Assembly (NCBI RefSeq): GCF_019279795.1
Contig: NC_056750.1
Coordinates: 821,608,688-821,672,687 of the forward strand
Reading direction: 5' to 3'
Length of the DNA stretch: 64,000 bases
DNA from: Protopterus annectens
Taxonomy: Eukaryota > Chordata > Ceratodontiformes > Protopteridae
Of this stretch, positions 32,690 through 43,690 are shown one piece after another. Positions within the stretch are counted from its first letter, which is position 1; each line of letters starts with the position of its first letter. The position numbers and the translations under genes were made by a program. The notes beneath the pieces are model-generated. The model did no database searches, had not been told where the DNA came from, and was given only the letters and a program-made list of their open reading frames with translations.

Positions 32690-33290
32690 ACACTTACAGG
32701 TGAGGTGGCACAAATCTGTTACACAGACCTCACATTTCCCAAATGGTTACATGCATGACACACTGCCCTCAACATCATGCATTGCAGCCAGTTTAACTAA
32801 CAATATAGTGCTCGGGGATACGTGAGTAGTGTTAGTAGGTGATGGCCCTTCCCCAGCACAGACTGCACCCATGTACACATCACTGCTGTTCACCTGTATA
32901 GCACAGTGGCAAGTACTACAGAACATACCTCACAACTGTACAAATCCTCGCAGGATGTGTAGCTGTCTGGCTCATATGTTTGCTCTGTTTCTCATAACCC
33001 CTGTGTTTGTCTGATACATAACTGGGATGATCTGAGCAGTGACGTCACTGATTAATGACATACATTTGAGTTTCAGGCCTCCAAACCAGCAGTAAATGTT
33101 TGCCTACACAATTCCTGTTATATCACCAACCTTCTAGGCTTACAGTGGATATGATAAGTGTACAGAACCCTGTTAACATGCCATGTTCTTGTAATATACA
33201 AGTTGAGACTGCAATAATGCATTAAAATATATTACCAACCTTTCATGTGATATATGACCTGTGCAATCCAATCGATAAACAAATAAATTA
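32690..33290. other. intergenic, nothing recognised
   Basis: No supported gene or repeat structure seen. Confidence 0.35.
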
Positions 33291-34120
33291 TTTGTAAAAT
33301 ATAATGAATGACAAATGTAGAATGTGGTGGTTGCATAAGTGTGCACACTCTTAAAATGATACTTTGTTGAAGCACCTTGCAAGTGACGTACAACATTCAC
33401 TCTTCTTGGGAAGGTGTCTATCAGCATGGCACATCTTTGACTTGGTATTATTTGGCCATTCTTCCTTGCAAATGTCCCCCAACTCTGTCAGATTGAAAGG
33501 GCAGCTCATGTGCACAGCTCTTGTCACATCACACTGGGGTTTTGCTATCGGGTTTAGGTCTAGGATCTGGATGGGCCAGTCAATGACTGAGTGTGTTCAA
33601 GTAGAGCCATTCTTGGGTAGCTTTGGATGTATGCTTCGAGTCTTTGTCATGTTGAAGGGTGACACCCATCCCCATTCTTGGGTAGCTTTGGATGTATGCT
33701 TCGAGTCTTTGTCATGTTGAAGGGTGACACCCATCCCCATCCTCACCATTCTTGCAGACACCTGATGGATGCGGGCCAGATGTGAGTGTTACTTTGAACT
33801 GTTCAGAATTCCCACCACCATGGCTACAGGCCCAGTTCCAGCTTTAAAACAGCATCCCTGCAGCAGGCCAATGCCACTAGTGTGATTCAATCATGGGGAT
33901 GGTGGACTTCAGGTGAAGAGACATGTTGCTTGTGTGCCACACGTACCTTTTGGTATTGTGGCTGTGAGGTCGATCTATAGTCTCTTTACACCATAACACA
34001 TTTTCACACATGCTTCTGGGAGACCTGATGCGCTGTATTGCAAGTTGTATCCACCCCTGGATGTTTTTTTGGTATGGGGAAATGCTTCCATCTTCTGACC
34101 CTACAGGCCAGACTATATAG
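33290..34120. repeat. interspersed repeat, DNA-transposon-like, with 65-bp duplication
   Basis: Resembles a widespread vertebrate interspersed repeat with the phrases GGTGTCTATCAGCATGGCACAT, GGATGGGCCAGTC and GGTGGACTTCAGGTG. Such sequences are usually relics of DNA transposons of fish and amphibians; I cannot name the family. A perfect direct tandem duplication of 65 bp (33607-33671 and 33672-33736) lies inside it. Confidence 0.4.
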
Positions 34121-34124
34121 TTTA

Positions 34125-34445
34125 CATATCTAGTTTATTAAAATTAAAAGTATATGATAGATGAAGTACTTTTACATATATAAAGACTTTGTTTTTTGTA
34201 TTTTTCATATTTTTATATTTTGGTCCATTTTATGCTTTATGGTTTATGTATCTTTTTAAAGAAGTTTGATGTGTTTTAATCAGTATTTCTATTGGCTGCT
34301 AGATCCTAATGATTTGTTACACAAGTATAAAACAAGGATTCAAGTGTTATAATGTTGTCTGAGGAAGTTTGGTGATGTACACCAGATGAAAGCGCTAACC
34401 TGAATACAATTATCGGATTTTATCTCCTGGGTTCCTTGCCTGCTG
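34125..34445 (+). repeat. PLE-like 3'-end fragment (tentative)
   Basis: A/T-rich stretch ending GTCTGAGGAAGTTTGGTGATGTACACCAGATGAAAGCGCTAACC. The arrangement TCTGAGGAAG..GAAAGCGCTAAC parallels TCTGAAGAAGCT..GAAAGCGCTCATC in the foldback arms (18550-18600) and is reminiscent of 3' regions of vertebrate Penelope-like elements. No RT is attached. Confidence 0.35.
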
Positions 34446-34489
34446 TTTTTGTTCTGTTTACTAGTTTTTGCTGTTTTTCTTGGAATACA

Positions 34490-34717
34490 TACTATAACAT
34501 GAGGGAGGAGCATAGGGTGACATACAAGAGTGGAGGAAGATGCACACAGGTGGAATATATCCAATGTAGGATGGCCAGTTTGAAGGAGATTGGAAACTGT
34601 AAAGTGGTGACAGGGAAAAGTGCATTTAGGCAGCATAGAATGTTGGTTTGTAAGATGACATTGGTGATCAAGAAGAGGAGGAGGAGTGTGAGGGCAGCAC
34701 CAAGGATCACATGGTGA
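34490..34717 (+). pseudogene. RTE-like endonuclease C-terminal fragment
   Basis: Reads RVTYKSGGRCTQVEYIQCRM..KEIGNCKVVTG..FRQHRMLVCKMTL. This matches the end of RTE-type endonucleases: SGGxxTQIDYI, then the V(P)GE..xQHRLLV block, where the catalytic His of the SDH-equivalent (QHR) is kept. The N-terminal endonuclease part is missing. Confidence 0.75.
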
Positions 34718-35479
34718 GAACTAGAAAAGGGTGCTTGTGAGGTGGAGTTCAGGGAATAGTTAAGACAGGCACTGGATGGCAGTGACGGTTTACCAAATAT
34801 CAAGTACAGCAGAGCTAGTAAGGGAGACAGCTAAAAAAGGTGGTTGGTATGACATGTGGATGGGAGAAGGAGTACAAGAAGACCTGGTGGTGGACTGAGG
34901 AAGTTCAGGACAGTATACAGAGACAGAGGTTGGGGAAGAAGGAGTGGGATTGTCAGAAAGATGAGGAAAGTAGACAGGTGTATAAGAGATGAGGTGCATG
35001 GCAAAGGCTAAGGATGAGGCATATGAAGAGTTGTATGGCAGGTTGGACACTAAGGAGGGATGAAAGGACTTATACCGATTGGCTAGACAGAGGGACTGAG
35101 GTAGGAAAGATGTGCAGCAGATAAGGGTGATAAAGGATAATAAGGCAAATGTACTCACAAGTGAGGGCAGTATGTTGAGCAGATAGACAGAGTACTTTGA
35201 GAGGCTGATGAATGAAGAGATTGAGAGAGAAGGTTGGATGATGTGGGTATGGTGAATCAGGAAGTGCAACAGCTTACCAAGGAGGAAGTAAGGATAGCTT
35301 CAGAGAGGATGAATACTGGAAAGCCTGTTGGTCCACATGACATACCTGTGGAAGCATGGAGGTGTTAGGGGAAATGGCAGTTGTGCTTTTAACTAGATTT
35401 TTTAATGATATCTTGGAAAGTGAGAGGTTGCATGAAGAGTGGAGACAAAGTGTTTGGGTACCATTTTAAGAATACGGTT

Positions 35480-35742
35480 GAAGTGCAGAGCTGTAGTAAC
35501 TACAGAGGGATAACACTGATCAGTCCCAGCATGAGGTTATGTAAAGAGTAGTGGAAGCTAGGTTAAGAAGGGAGGTTATGAGTATTGGTCAGCAGTATGT
35601 TTTCATGCCAGGAAAGAGCACTACAGATGTGATGTTTGCTCTGAGAGTGTTGATGGAGAAGTACAGAGAAGGTCAGGAGTTGCTTTGGGCCTTTCCAGAC
35701 TTAGAGAAAGCATATAACAGGGTGCCTAGGGAGGGGTTGTGA
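35480..35742 (+). pseudogene. RTE-like RT finger and catalytic-Asp region
   Basis: Pieces read VQSCSNYRGITLISPS (finger motif), MEARLRREVMSIGQQYVFMP (35551 on), GKSTTDVMFALRVLMEKYR and FPDLEKAYNRVPREGL. The last holds the first catalytic Asp (PDLEKAYNRV, usually VDLEKAYDRV, with the second Asp changed to Asn). The frame ends with TGA at 35740-35742 and shifts before the array. Confidence 0.85.
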
Positions 35743-35760
35743 TAGAAGGAAATCATGAGT

Positions 35761-38700
35761 GGCAGAGATATATGTAAGAGTGGTACAGGATATGTACAAG
35801 GGTGGTGTGACAGGGTTGAGATCTGTGCGGGGAGTGACTGATACGTTTAAGGTGGAGGTGGGAGTGGCAGAGATATATGTAAGAGTGGTACAGGGTATGT
35901 ACAAGGGTGGTGTGACAGGGGTGAGATCTGCGCTGGGAGTGACTGATACGTTTAAGGTGGAGGTGGGAGTGGCAGAGATATATGTAAGAGTGGTACAGGG
36001 TATGTATAAGGGTGGTGTGACAGGGGCGAGATCTGCGGTGGGAGTGACTGATACATTTAAGGTGGAGGTGGGAGTGGCAGAGATATATGTAAGAGTGGTA
36101 CAGGATATGTACAAGGGTGGTGTGACAGGGTTGAGATCTGCGCTGGGAGTGACTGATACGTTTAAGGTGGAGGTGGGAGTGGCAGAGATATATGTAAGAG
36201 TGGTACAGGATATGTACAAGGGTGGTGTGACAGGGTTGAGATCTGCGCTGGGAGTGACTGATACGTTTAAGGTGGAGGTGGGAGTGGCAGAGATATATGT
36301 AAGAGTGGTACAGGGTATGTACAAGGGTGGTGTGACAGGGGTGAGATCTGCGCTGGGAGTGACTGATACGTTTAAGGTGGAGGTGGGAGTGGCAGAGATA
36401 TATGTAAGAGTGGTACAGGGTATGTATAAGGGTGGTGTGACAGGGGCGAGATCTGCGCTGGGAGTGACTGATACGTTTAAGGTGGAGGTGGGAGTGGCAG
36501 AGATATATGTAAGAGTGGTACAGGGTATGTACAAGGGTGGTGTGACAGGGGCGAGATCTGCGGTGGGAGTGACTGATACGTTTAAGGTGGAGGTGGGAGT
36601 GGCAGAGATATATGTAAGAGTGGTACAGGGTATGTACAAGGGTGGTGTGACAGGGGCGAGATCTGCACTGGGAGTGACTGATACGTTTAAGGTGGAGGTG
36701 GGAGTGGCAGAGATATATGTAAGAGTGGTACAGGATATGTACAAGGGTGGTGTGACAGGGGCGAGATCTGCGCTGGGAGTGACTGATACATTTAAGGTGG
36801 AGGTGGGAGTGGCAGAGATATATGTAAGAGTGGTACAGGATATGTACAAGGGTGGTGTGACAGGGGCGAGATCTGCGCTGGGAGTGACTGATACGTTTAA
36901 GGTGGAGGTGGGAGTGGCAGAGATATATGTAAGAGTGGTACAGGGTATGTACAAGGGTGGTGTGACAGGGGCGAGATCTGCGCTGGGAGTGACTGATACG
37001 TTTAAGGTGGAGGTGGGAGTGGCAGAGATATATGTAAGAGTGGTACAGGGTATGTACAAGGGTGGTGTGACAGGGGCAAGATCTGCACTGGGAGTGACTG
37101 ATACGTTTAAGGTGGAGGTGGGAGTGGCAGAGATATATGTAAGAGTGGTACAGGGTATGTACAAGGGTGGTGTGACAGGGGCAAGATCTGCACTGGGAGT
37201 GACTGATACGTTTAAGGTGGAGGTGGGAGTGGCAGAGATATATGTAAGAGTGGTACAGGGTATGTACAAGGGTGGTGTGACAGGGGCGAGATCTGCACTG
37301 GGAGTGACTGATACGTTTAAGGTGGAGGTGGGAGTGGCAGATATATGTAAGAGTGGTACAGGATATGTACAAGGGTGGTGTGACAGGGGCAAGATCTGCA
37401 CTGGGAGTGACTGATACGTTTAAGGTGGAGGTGGGAGTGGCAGAGATATATGTAAGAGTGGTACAGGGTATGTACAAGGGTGGTGTGACAGGGGCGAGAT
37501 CTGCGCTGGGAGTGACTGATACGTTTAAGGTGGAGGTGGGAGTGGCAGAGATATATGTAAGAGTGGTACAGGGTATGTACAAGGGTGGTGTGACAGGGGC
37601 GAGATCTGCGCTGGGAGTGACTGATACGTTTAAGGTGGAGGTGGGAGTGGCAGAGATATATGTAAGAGTGGTACAGGGTATGTACAAGGGTGGTGTGACA
37701 GGGGCGAGATCTGCGCTGGGAGTGACTGATACGTTTAAGGTGGAGGTGGGAGTGGCAGAGATATATGTAAGAGTGGTACAGGGTATGTACAAGGGTGGTG
37801 TGACAGGGGCGAGATCTGCGCTGGGAGTGACTGATACGTTTAAGGTGGAGGTGGAGTGGCAGAGATATATGTAAGAGTGGTACAGGGTATGTACAAGGGT
37901 GGTGTGACAGGGGCGAGATCTGCGCTGGGAGTGACTGATACGTTTAAGGTGGAGGTGGGAGTGGCAGAGATATATGTAAGAGTGGTACAGGGTATGTACA
38001 AGGGTGGTGTGACAGGGGCGAGATCTGCGGTGGGAGTGACTGATACGTTTAAGGTGGAGGTGGGAGTGGCAGAGATATATGTAAGAGTGGTACAGGGTAT
38101 GTACAAGGGTGGTGTGACAGGGGTGAGATCTGCGGTGGGAGTGACTGATACGTTTAAGGTGGAGGTGGGAGTGGCAGAGATATATGTAAGAGTGGTACAG
38201 GGTATGTACAAGGGTGGTGTGACAGGGGCGAGATCTGCGCTGGGAGTGACTGATACGTTTAAGGTGGAGGTGGGAGTGGCAGAGATATATGTAAGAGTGG
38301 TACAGGGTATGTACAAGGGTGGTGTGACAGGGGCGAGATCTGCGCTGGGAGTGACTGATACGTTTAAGGTGGAGGTGGGAGTGGCAGAGATATATGTAAG
38401 AGTGGTACAGGGTATGTACAAGGGTGGTGTGACAGGGGCGAGATCTGCGCTGGGAGTGACTGATACGTTTAAGGTGGAGGTGGGAGTGGCAGAGATATAT
38501 GTAAGAGTGGTACAGGGTATGTACAAGGGTGGTGTGACAGGGGTGAGATCTGCGGTGGGAGTGACTGATACGTTTAAGGTGGAGGTGGGAGTGGCAGAGA
38601 TATATGTAAGAGTGGTACAGGGTATGTACAAGGGTGGTGTGACAGGGGCGAGATCTGCGCTGGGAGTGACTGATACGTTTAAGGTGGAGGTGGGAGTGGC

Positions 38701-39012
38701 AGAGATATATGTAAGAGTGGTACAGGGTATGTACAAGGGTGGTGTGACAGGGGTGAGATCTGCGGTGGGAGTGACTGATACGTTTAAGGTGGAGGTGGGA
38801 GTGGCAGAGATATATGTAATAGTGGTACAGGGTATGTACAAGGGTGGTGTGACAGGGGTGAGATCTGCGCTGGGAGTGACTGATACGTTTAAGGTGGAGG
38901 TGGGAGTGGCAGAGATATATGTAAGAGTGGTACAGGGTATGTATAAGGGTGGTGTGACAGGGGTGAGATCTGCGGTGGGAGTGACTGATACGTTTAAGGT
39001 GGAGGTGGGATG
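35761..39012 (+). repeat. 105-bp x 31 tandem array derived from RT coding sequence
   Basis: Thirty-one head-to-tail copies of a 105-bp unit starting GGCAGAGATATATGTAAGAG and ending GGTGGAGGTGGGAGT. The spacing is exact except for a 2-bp loss near 37339 and a 1-bp loss near 37852, which together restore the frame. In the LINE frame each unit encodes 35 residues, with VAEIYVRVVQ, MYKGGVTG, ALGVTDTF and KVEVG, the RT segment lying directly before the LHQGS motif. Variable sites are few: GLRS/GVRS/GARS, SAL/SAV/SVR, and VQD/VQG. Central copies are nearly identical and end copies are more diverged, the pattern left by unequal exchange. Long frames on both strands (for example 551 codons forward from 35759 and 1087 codons reverse ending at 35753) result from the period being divisible by three and are not evidence of genes. 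Confidence 0.97.
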
Positions 39013-39330
39013 ACATCAGGGATCAGGTATAAACCCTTTCTTATTTACAATGGTGATGGACAGGTTGACAGACAAGATAGTCCACATTGACTACGATGTT
39101 TGCAGATGACATTGTGATCTGTATTGAGAGTAGGGAGCAGTTTTTGGAGAGCCTGGAGAGCTGGACATATGCTCTAGAGAGGAGAGGAATGAAGGTCAGC
39201 AGGACTAAGACAGAATATTTGTGTGAAGGTCAGCAGGACTAAGACAGAATATTTGTGTGTGAATAAGTGGGAGGATAGCGGAATGTTGAGGATGCAGGGA
39301 GTAGAGTTGGCAAAGGTGGATGAGTTTAAA
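39013..39330 (+). pseudogene. RTE-like RT palm, FADD box
   Basis: Follows the array directly. HQGSGI(N)PFLFT (usually LHQGSALSPFLF) is preceded by a TGA in place of Leu, then MDRLTDKI, MFADDIVICIES (FADD at 39099-39110, both catalytic Asp kept) and SWTYALERRGMKVSRTKTEYL. A 34-bp tandem duplication (39191-39258) follows, putting the rest out of frame. Confidence 0.85.
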
Positions 39331-39419
39331 TGATTGGGATCAACATTTCAGAGTAATGATGACTGTGGAGGACAGGTGGAGAAGAGTGTCAGGTGTGATT
39401 TCTGACAGATGAGTAGCAG

Positions 39420-39850
39420 TAAAAATGAAAGCAAAAGTCCACAAGTTGGTAGTGAGACCAGCTATTGTATATGAGTTGGAGACAGTGGCATTGACAAAAA
39501 GGCAGGAGTCAGAGCTGGACGTGGCAGAGTTACAGATGTTAGGATTTGCACTGGGTGTAATGAGGGTGGACAGGATTAGCAATGTGTATATCAGAGGGTC
39601 AGCCCATGTTGGATGGTATTAAGACAAAGCTAAAGAGGCAATATTATATTGGTTTGGACATGTGCTGAGGAGGGAAGCTGAGTATATTGGGAAAAGGATG
39701 GTAAGGCTGAAGCTGCCATGTAAGAGGAAAAGGGGAAGGCCTCAGATAAGGTTTCCGGATGTGGTTAGAGAGGATATGCAGGTGGTTGGTGTGACAGAGC
39801 AAGATGCAGAATAAGGCAGAAATGGCAACAGATTATCCACTGTGGAATCC
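39420..39850 (+). pseudogene. RTE-like LINE C-terminal domain
   Basis: MKAKVHKLVVRPAIVYELE, TLTKRQESELDVAELQMLGF and DRISNVYIRGS (39425-39622) match the region following the RT palm in this LINE type (VRPAMVYGLE..AEMKMLRFAMG). A shifted frame continues with YWFGHVLRREAEYIGKRMV and RKRGRPQIRF, the basic C-terminus. Confidence 0.85.
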
Positions 39851-39879
39851 CTTAATGGGAACAGCCAGAAGAAAAAGGA

Positions 39880-40500
39880 ATGTTGTAATGTCAGTCTTCA
39901 CAGATTTGCCAATGATTTGCTGGACATAACACAACTCTATGAGTAAATGACTACAAATATGAGGGACACATATGGTCAGTGTGCATAACACTGAACAGTT
40001 TAATGGTATGAACTCAGTATATCACATGCAGTTCAACACACATGTCTGCAGCAGTACTTTACTATGCAAATACCATGTATAGGTCTCTCACATTTCAGAG
40101 ACAAGCAAGTATATCATAGTTGTATTCACAAGTAATATGTGGATATGTACGACATCCCAGTAGCTGGCCTAGCATTGTCACAGTCAGTATTGTTCAACAC
40201 ACACTGCAGTAGTAGTCATATGTGAGCCATCCTTTCCTGGGGTGACTCAGGGGCCTGACCTATGATCTGTGTCACTGCAGACAGACCCAGATGCTATGGC
40301 TATAGGTTCTGATCAGCAATATATCAGTACAGCAAGTCTTGTTGAGACATATATGTTAAACGTCCTATTTCCCATTCTTACATACCCCCTACTGCAGTCC
40401 ATTACATGCTTACTTGTATGACATACCGGATTCTTTTTCAACTGTAGGTGATTATATCCTGTTTGGTATTTTTTTTATTTTTTTATTTTCATTGTTTCTC
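39880..40500. other. intergenic, nothing recognised
   Basis: A/T- and G/T-rich sequence with no supported features apart from a T-run at about 40466-40490. Confidence 0.35.
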
Positions 40501-42538
40501 TCTCTCTAAAGGATGTAGGGTGTACATCTGTTTTGCGTAGGCAACAGCTTGCTTTTTGTAGGTAATGCACATGAGCAGCTGATGGCCTGTGCACCAATTG
40601 GTGTCCCCCACCTGTTAACTGCATGCAGAACAGCTGTGTTGTTATTCATATAGCCAATGGCATGGCAACACACTCCTATAACTGAGTACTTCATGTGGGC
40701 ATTGGCCCTTTTCCTTGCTAGTGAGGAAGCCTTCATGGAAGTATGTGAACAACAGCATTACAGAGGGTATTTGGAAATACCCCTTACAACCAAAACTGTG
40801 GAGAGAGGCCAACAAAATGGGGAAAATATTCCAGACATAGGGACAGAATGTAGGTATTTTGGTTATACATTTGGATTAATGCTAGTTTAACAGGGTTTGT
40901 GTGGAAATGGAGTTTCTGCATGATTTTAACTCTGACAGTGATATGTGTTTGACATAGCTCTCAGCTGTAGGGCTATCCACAGAATGATCAGAGATTAGAC
41001 ACCTATGCTTGGTGTGTTTCTCAGACATTTTTTATTTTTGGAAAATCAGTAGCATACTCTGGGGATTGCAGTCAGTAACTGCTAACATACATTTGTGTTT
41101 CTGACCTCATATCCCTCAGAAAAGATATGTTACAATTAACCCTGTTACACCAGCGACTTTCTCAGTTTATAACAGCAATATTTTAAATATGCCCCTGTTT
41201 TTGGGCCTCTGTCCCACAATTATGTCAGGCTTTGTCCAGATGTCATGCAGTAAGACATTGATAGGTATGGTATATGATTATTTAGTGCCTACATTCCTGA
41301 TATCATCCCAGTGGTGTATCAGACTGCAAGACATGTCATGTGGAATAGGCCTTATATACGAGAGGAAAGCCTGGAAATTCTGTGGGACTCTGTACTGCTG
41401 AGAGGTCTGTGTATTTCTGGCAATTGTTGACAGACTGTTAGGCTTGTGTAGCAGTGTAGTGTGTCAATGTTATTTGGTCAATGTAGGGAGGGGTGGATGT
41501 ATGTGTTATGGCTCCTTTTCTATCTGCCAGTGCATGCTACTCCTGTGGTGGTTTATCAGTTGTATATGCTTGTAGCGGCAGACTGAGACATGTCCCATAC
41601 CACAGTCAGGCATCATACTACACTATGAATTGAGGGGTAATGTGTGAGTGGCAAACATGTTGACATGTTTTTGTCCACACAGTCCTTATACTGTACTGTT
41701 CCTTTTGCTTACCAGTATGTCACGGACTGTGGTGGAATTAGTTGTGGGCATGCACTTTCACACTGGTGTCTCTTTTTCAGTGCTGTTACATCCCTGTAGT
41801 GCCTGATATATTTGCCAATACATGTGTAATTCCCCCTGGCAGATTTGAGTTAGTGTTGTGTCAGTCTGACTGTAGTTTGGGCAGTGCTTGGTGACATACT
41901 TAGCAGCTGAGTGTAGTTTCCCTAATGTGATGTTATGTCCAGATATCTGTAGGATGTACTGTTGCCTGGCCCCCTTAAGTGTTATGTATTTCTGAAAAAT
42001 CAGTGGGATGATGTGAGGGTTTTAGTCACAAACTAGTGAGAAGTAACTGAGTGTTGGACTTGAGTTATTTCAGTCAATATATGTTAGGACAGACATGAGG
42101 TTGTTACTGCAGCAAATGTGTCAGCTTAACTACTCCAGTATTTCAGATATGTCCCTATTTTCATGGCTTTCTCTCCCCACTCTGTCAGTCTTGGTCCAGA
42201 TTCATTGCACTAAGGGGTTCTGAGCCTACCTCTCGACTGTCCTGATTGTTGCAGTATGTCCAAGTTTATTGCTCATATTTCTGGTCTGTTCCACAGATTC
42301 ATTATTTTTATATCCCAGGTAAATCACTGTGATGATCTGAACATTTATTACAGTAAATGATGACATACACTTCAGAACATGTATGCTGAAACAAACACCG
42401 TCACTCTGACAACATTCTACATTTATGAGAGCGATATTTAAAATATATCCTTAGTTTGTGCCCATTGTCCCTACATTTGGACAGCCTTTGGCCAGACTTC
42501 ATGTACTAAGAGGTATGGTTGTGAGGTACGACTCCACT

Positions 42539-42800
<262 letters not shown>

Positions 42801-42895
42801 ATATATGTATAAATACAAAACCTGACTGATTCTGTGGAATCTTTTCCTTCCTTTTGAATGACTCTACTATGTGATATGTTTGAAAAAGCATCAGC

Positions 42896-42990
42896 AGTCC
42901 TTACAACTTAAATGGTATAGTGGTACATTACTCTGACTATGGTTTACAGAACCCTCGGTTAGAGACTTGGCAGGGCTGATTAGTTTGTTG
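42896..42990 (+). repeat. tRNA-like SINE head
   Basis: AAATGGTATAGTGGTACATTACTCTGA has an A-box-like TGGTATAGTGG and is followed at tRNA distance by a poor B box (CGGTTAGAGAC). The related copies at 49685 and 49800 occupy the same place in copy 2 of the duplication; the 49800 copy has a better B box. Confidence 0.45.
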
Positions 42991-43229
42991 CTAGGCAGAA
43001 CAGTATCTGATGGAAATGATTAATGCAGTTTTAAGCAGTTGCAACTGAGTTTTCATGGGTTTGCACAACGCTAAGCAATGCCAACACATGGTTAAATGTA
43101 ATAATGCTTAATCTGTGTTGGCTTCACTTAGCAGTGTACAAATCCACTTAGCCGAGATACCTGCTACTTAGCATTCAAGTTTGAGCAATGCTTAATCCTG
43201 CTAAGCATTGCTAACCTTGCTCACAGTTC

Positions 43230-43420
43230 ATTCTTATAAAATATCTTTTATATATATTTCTATATATATATATATATTAAATTATATAATAATAATAATA
43301 GCAATATTATATTATATTAATATATTATATTATAATTATAATATATCATAATATATTATATTACTATTTTATATTTTTATATATTTTATTTTATATATTT
43401 CCTATAAAATATAAAATGTG
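43230..43420. repeat. A/T-only low-complexity tract
   Basis: Almost pure A/T sequence of TATAT, ATTATA and TAATAA words. It lies between the forward and reverse tRNA-like heads of copy 1. Confidence 0.8.
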
Positions 43421-43599
43421 CTTTCATTACAGTATCAAGGGGTGTAACTATACTGTATGGGACACATGTATACATGGGTGGATTCACATGTTATATGCAC
43501 GCACACTTCCATTTTACACCAGCTACACTACCCTTGGTGAAAAAATAAGTTGCCATATATTTTAATATGAAAATAGTACTTTTAACACTGCTTTCCCCA

Positions 43600-43690
43600 T
43601 GTAAAATTCGATTGTCTGTTGTAATACTCAAACCGTGTATGCCTGCATGCAAAGCTGTGACTTTGACCACTACCCTACCTTGATTTGGGG
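43600..43690 (-). repeat. tRNA-like SINE head
   Basis: Reverse complement reads GGTAGGGTAGTGGTCAAAGTC (A-box-like) and, about 45 bases on, ACGGTTTGAGTATTAC (B-box-like GGTTTGAGTAT). Paired with the forward head at 42896, about 700 bp away. Confidence 0.5.

Larger units (their letters stand above)
34490..39870 (+). mobile_element. RTE-like LINE, 5'-truncated, with internal tandem expansion
   Basis: A LINE of the RTE-like type, starting within the endonuclease. In order: endonuclease C-terminus (34490-34717), a decayed linker (34718-35480), RT finger and first catalytic region (35480-35742), a 31-copy tandem array of the next RT segment (35761-39012), the FADD palm region (39013-39330), the C-terminal domain (39420-39850) and a short 3' end at about 39870 with GGGAACAGCCAGAAG. 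Without the array the remnant would be about 2.1 kb. The array uses codon segments normally present once, so it arose by in-place amplification. Confidence 0.85.

Noticed and set aside
34790..35269. Reverse 159-codon ORF
   Set aside because: It is antisense to decayed RTE-like LINE linker sequence and has no protein-like features of its own.
35761..39012. CRISPR-like array
   Set aside because: Units are contiguous with no unique spacers, and the unit is recognisable RT coding sequence in a vertebrate-type genome.
35753..39016. 1087-codon reverse ORF as a gene
   Set aside because: It is antisense to an RT-derived 105-bp array and open only because the period is a multiple of three.
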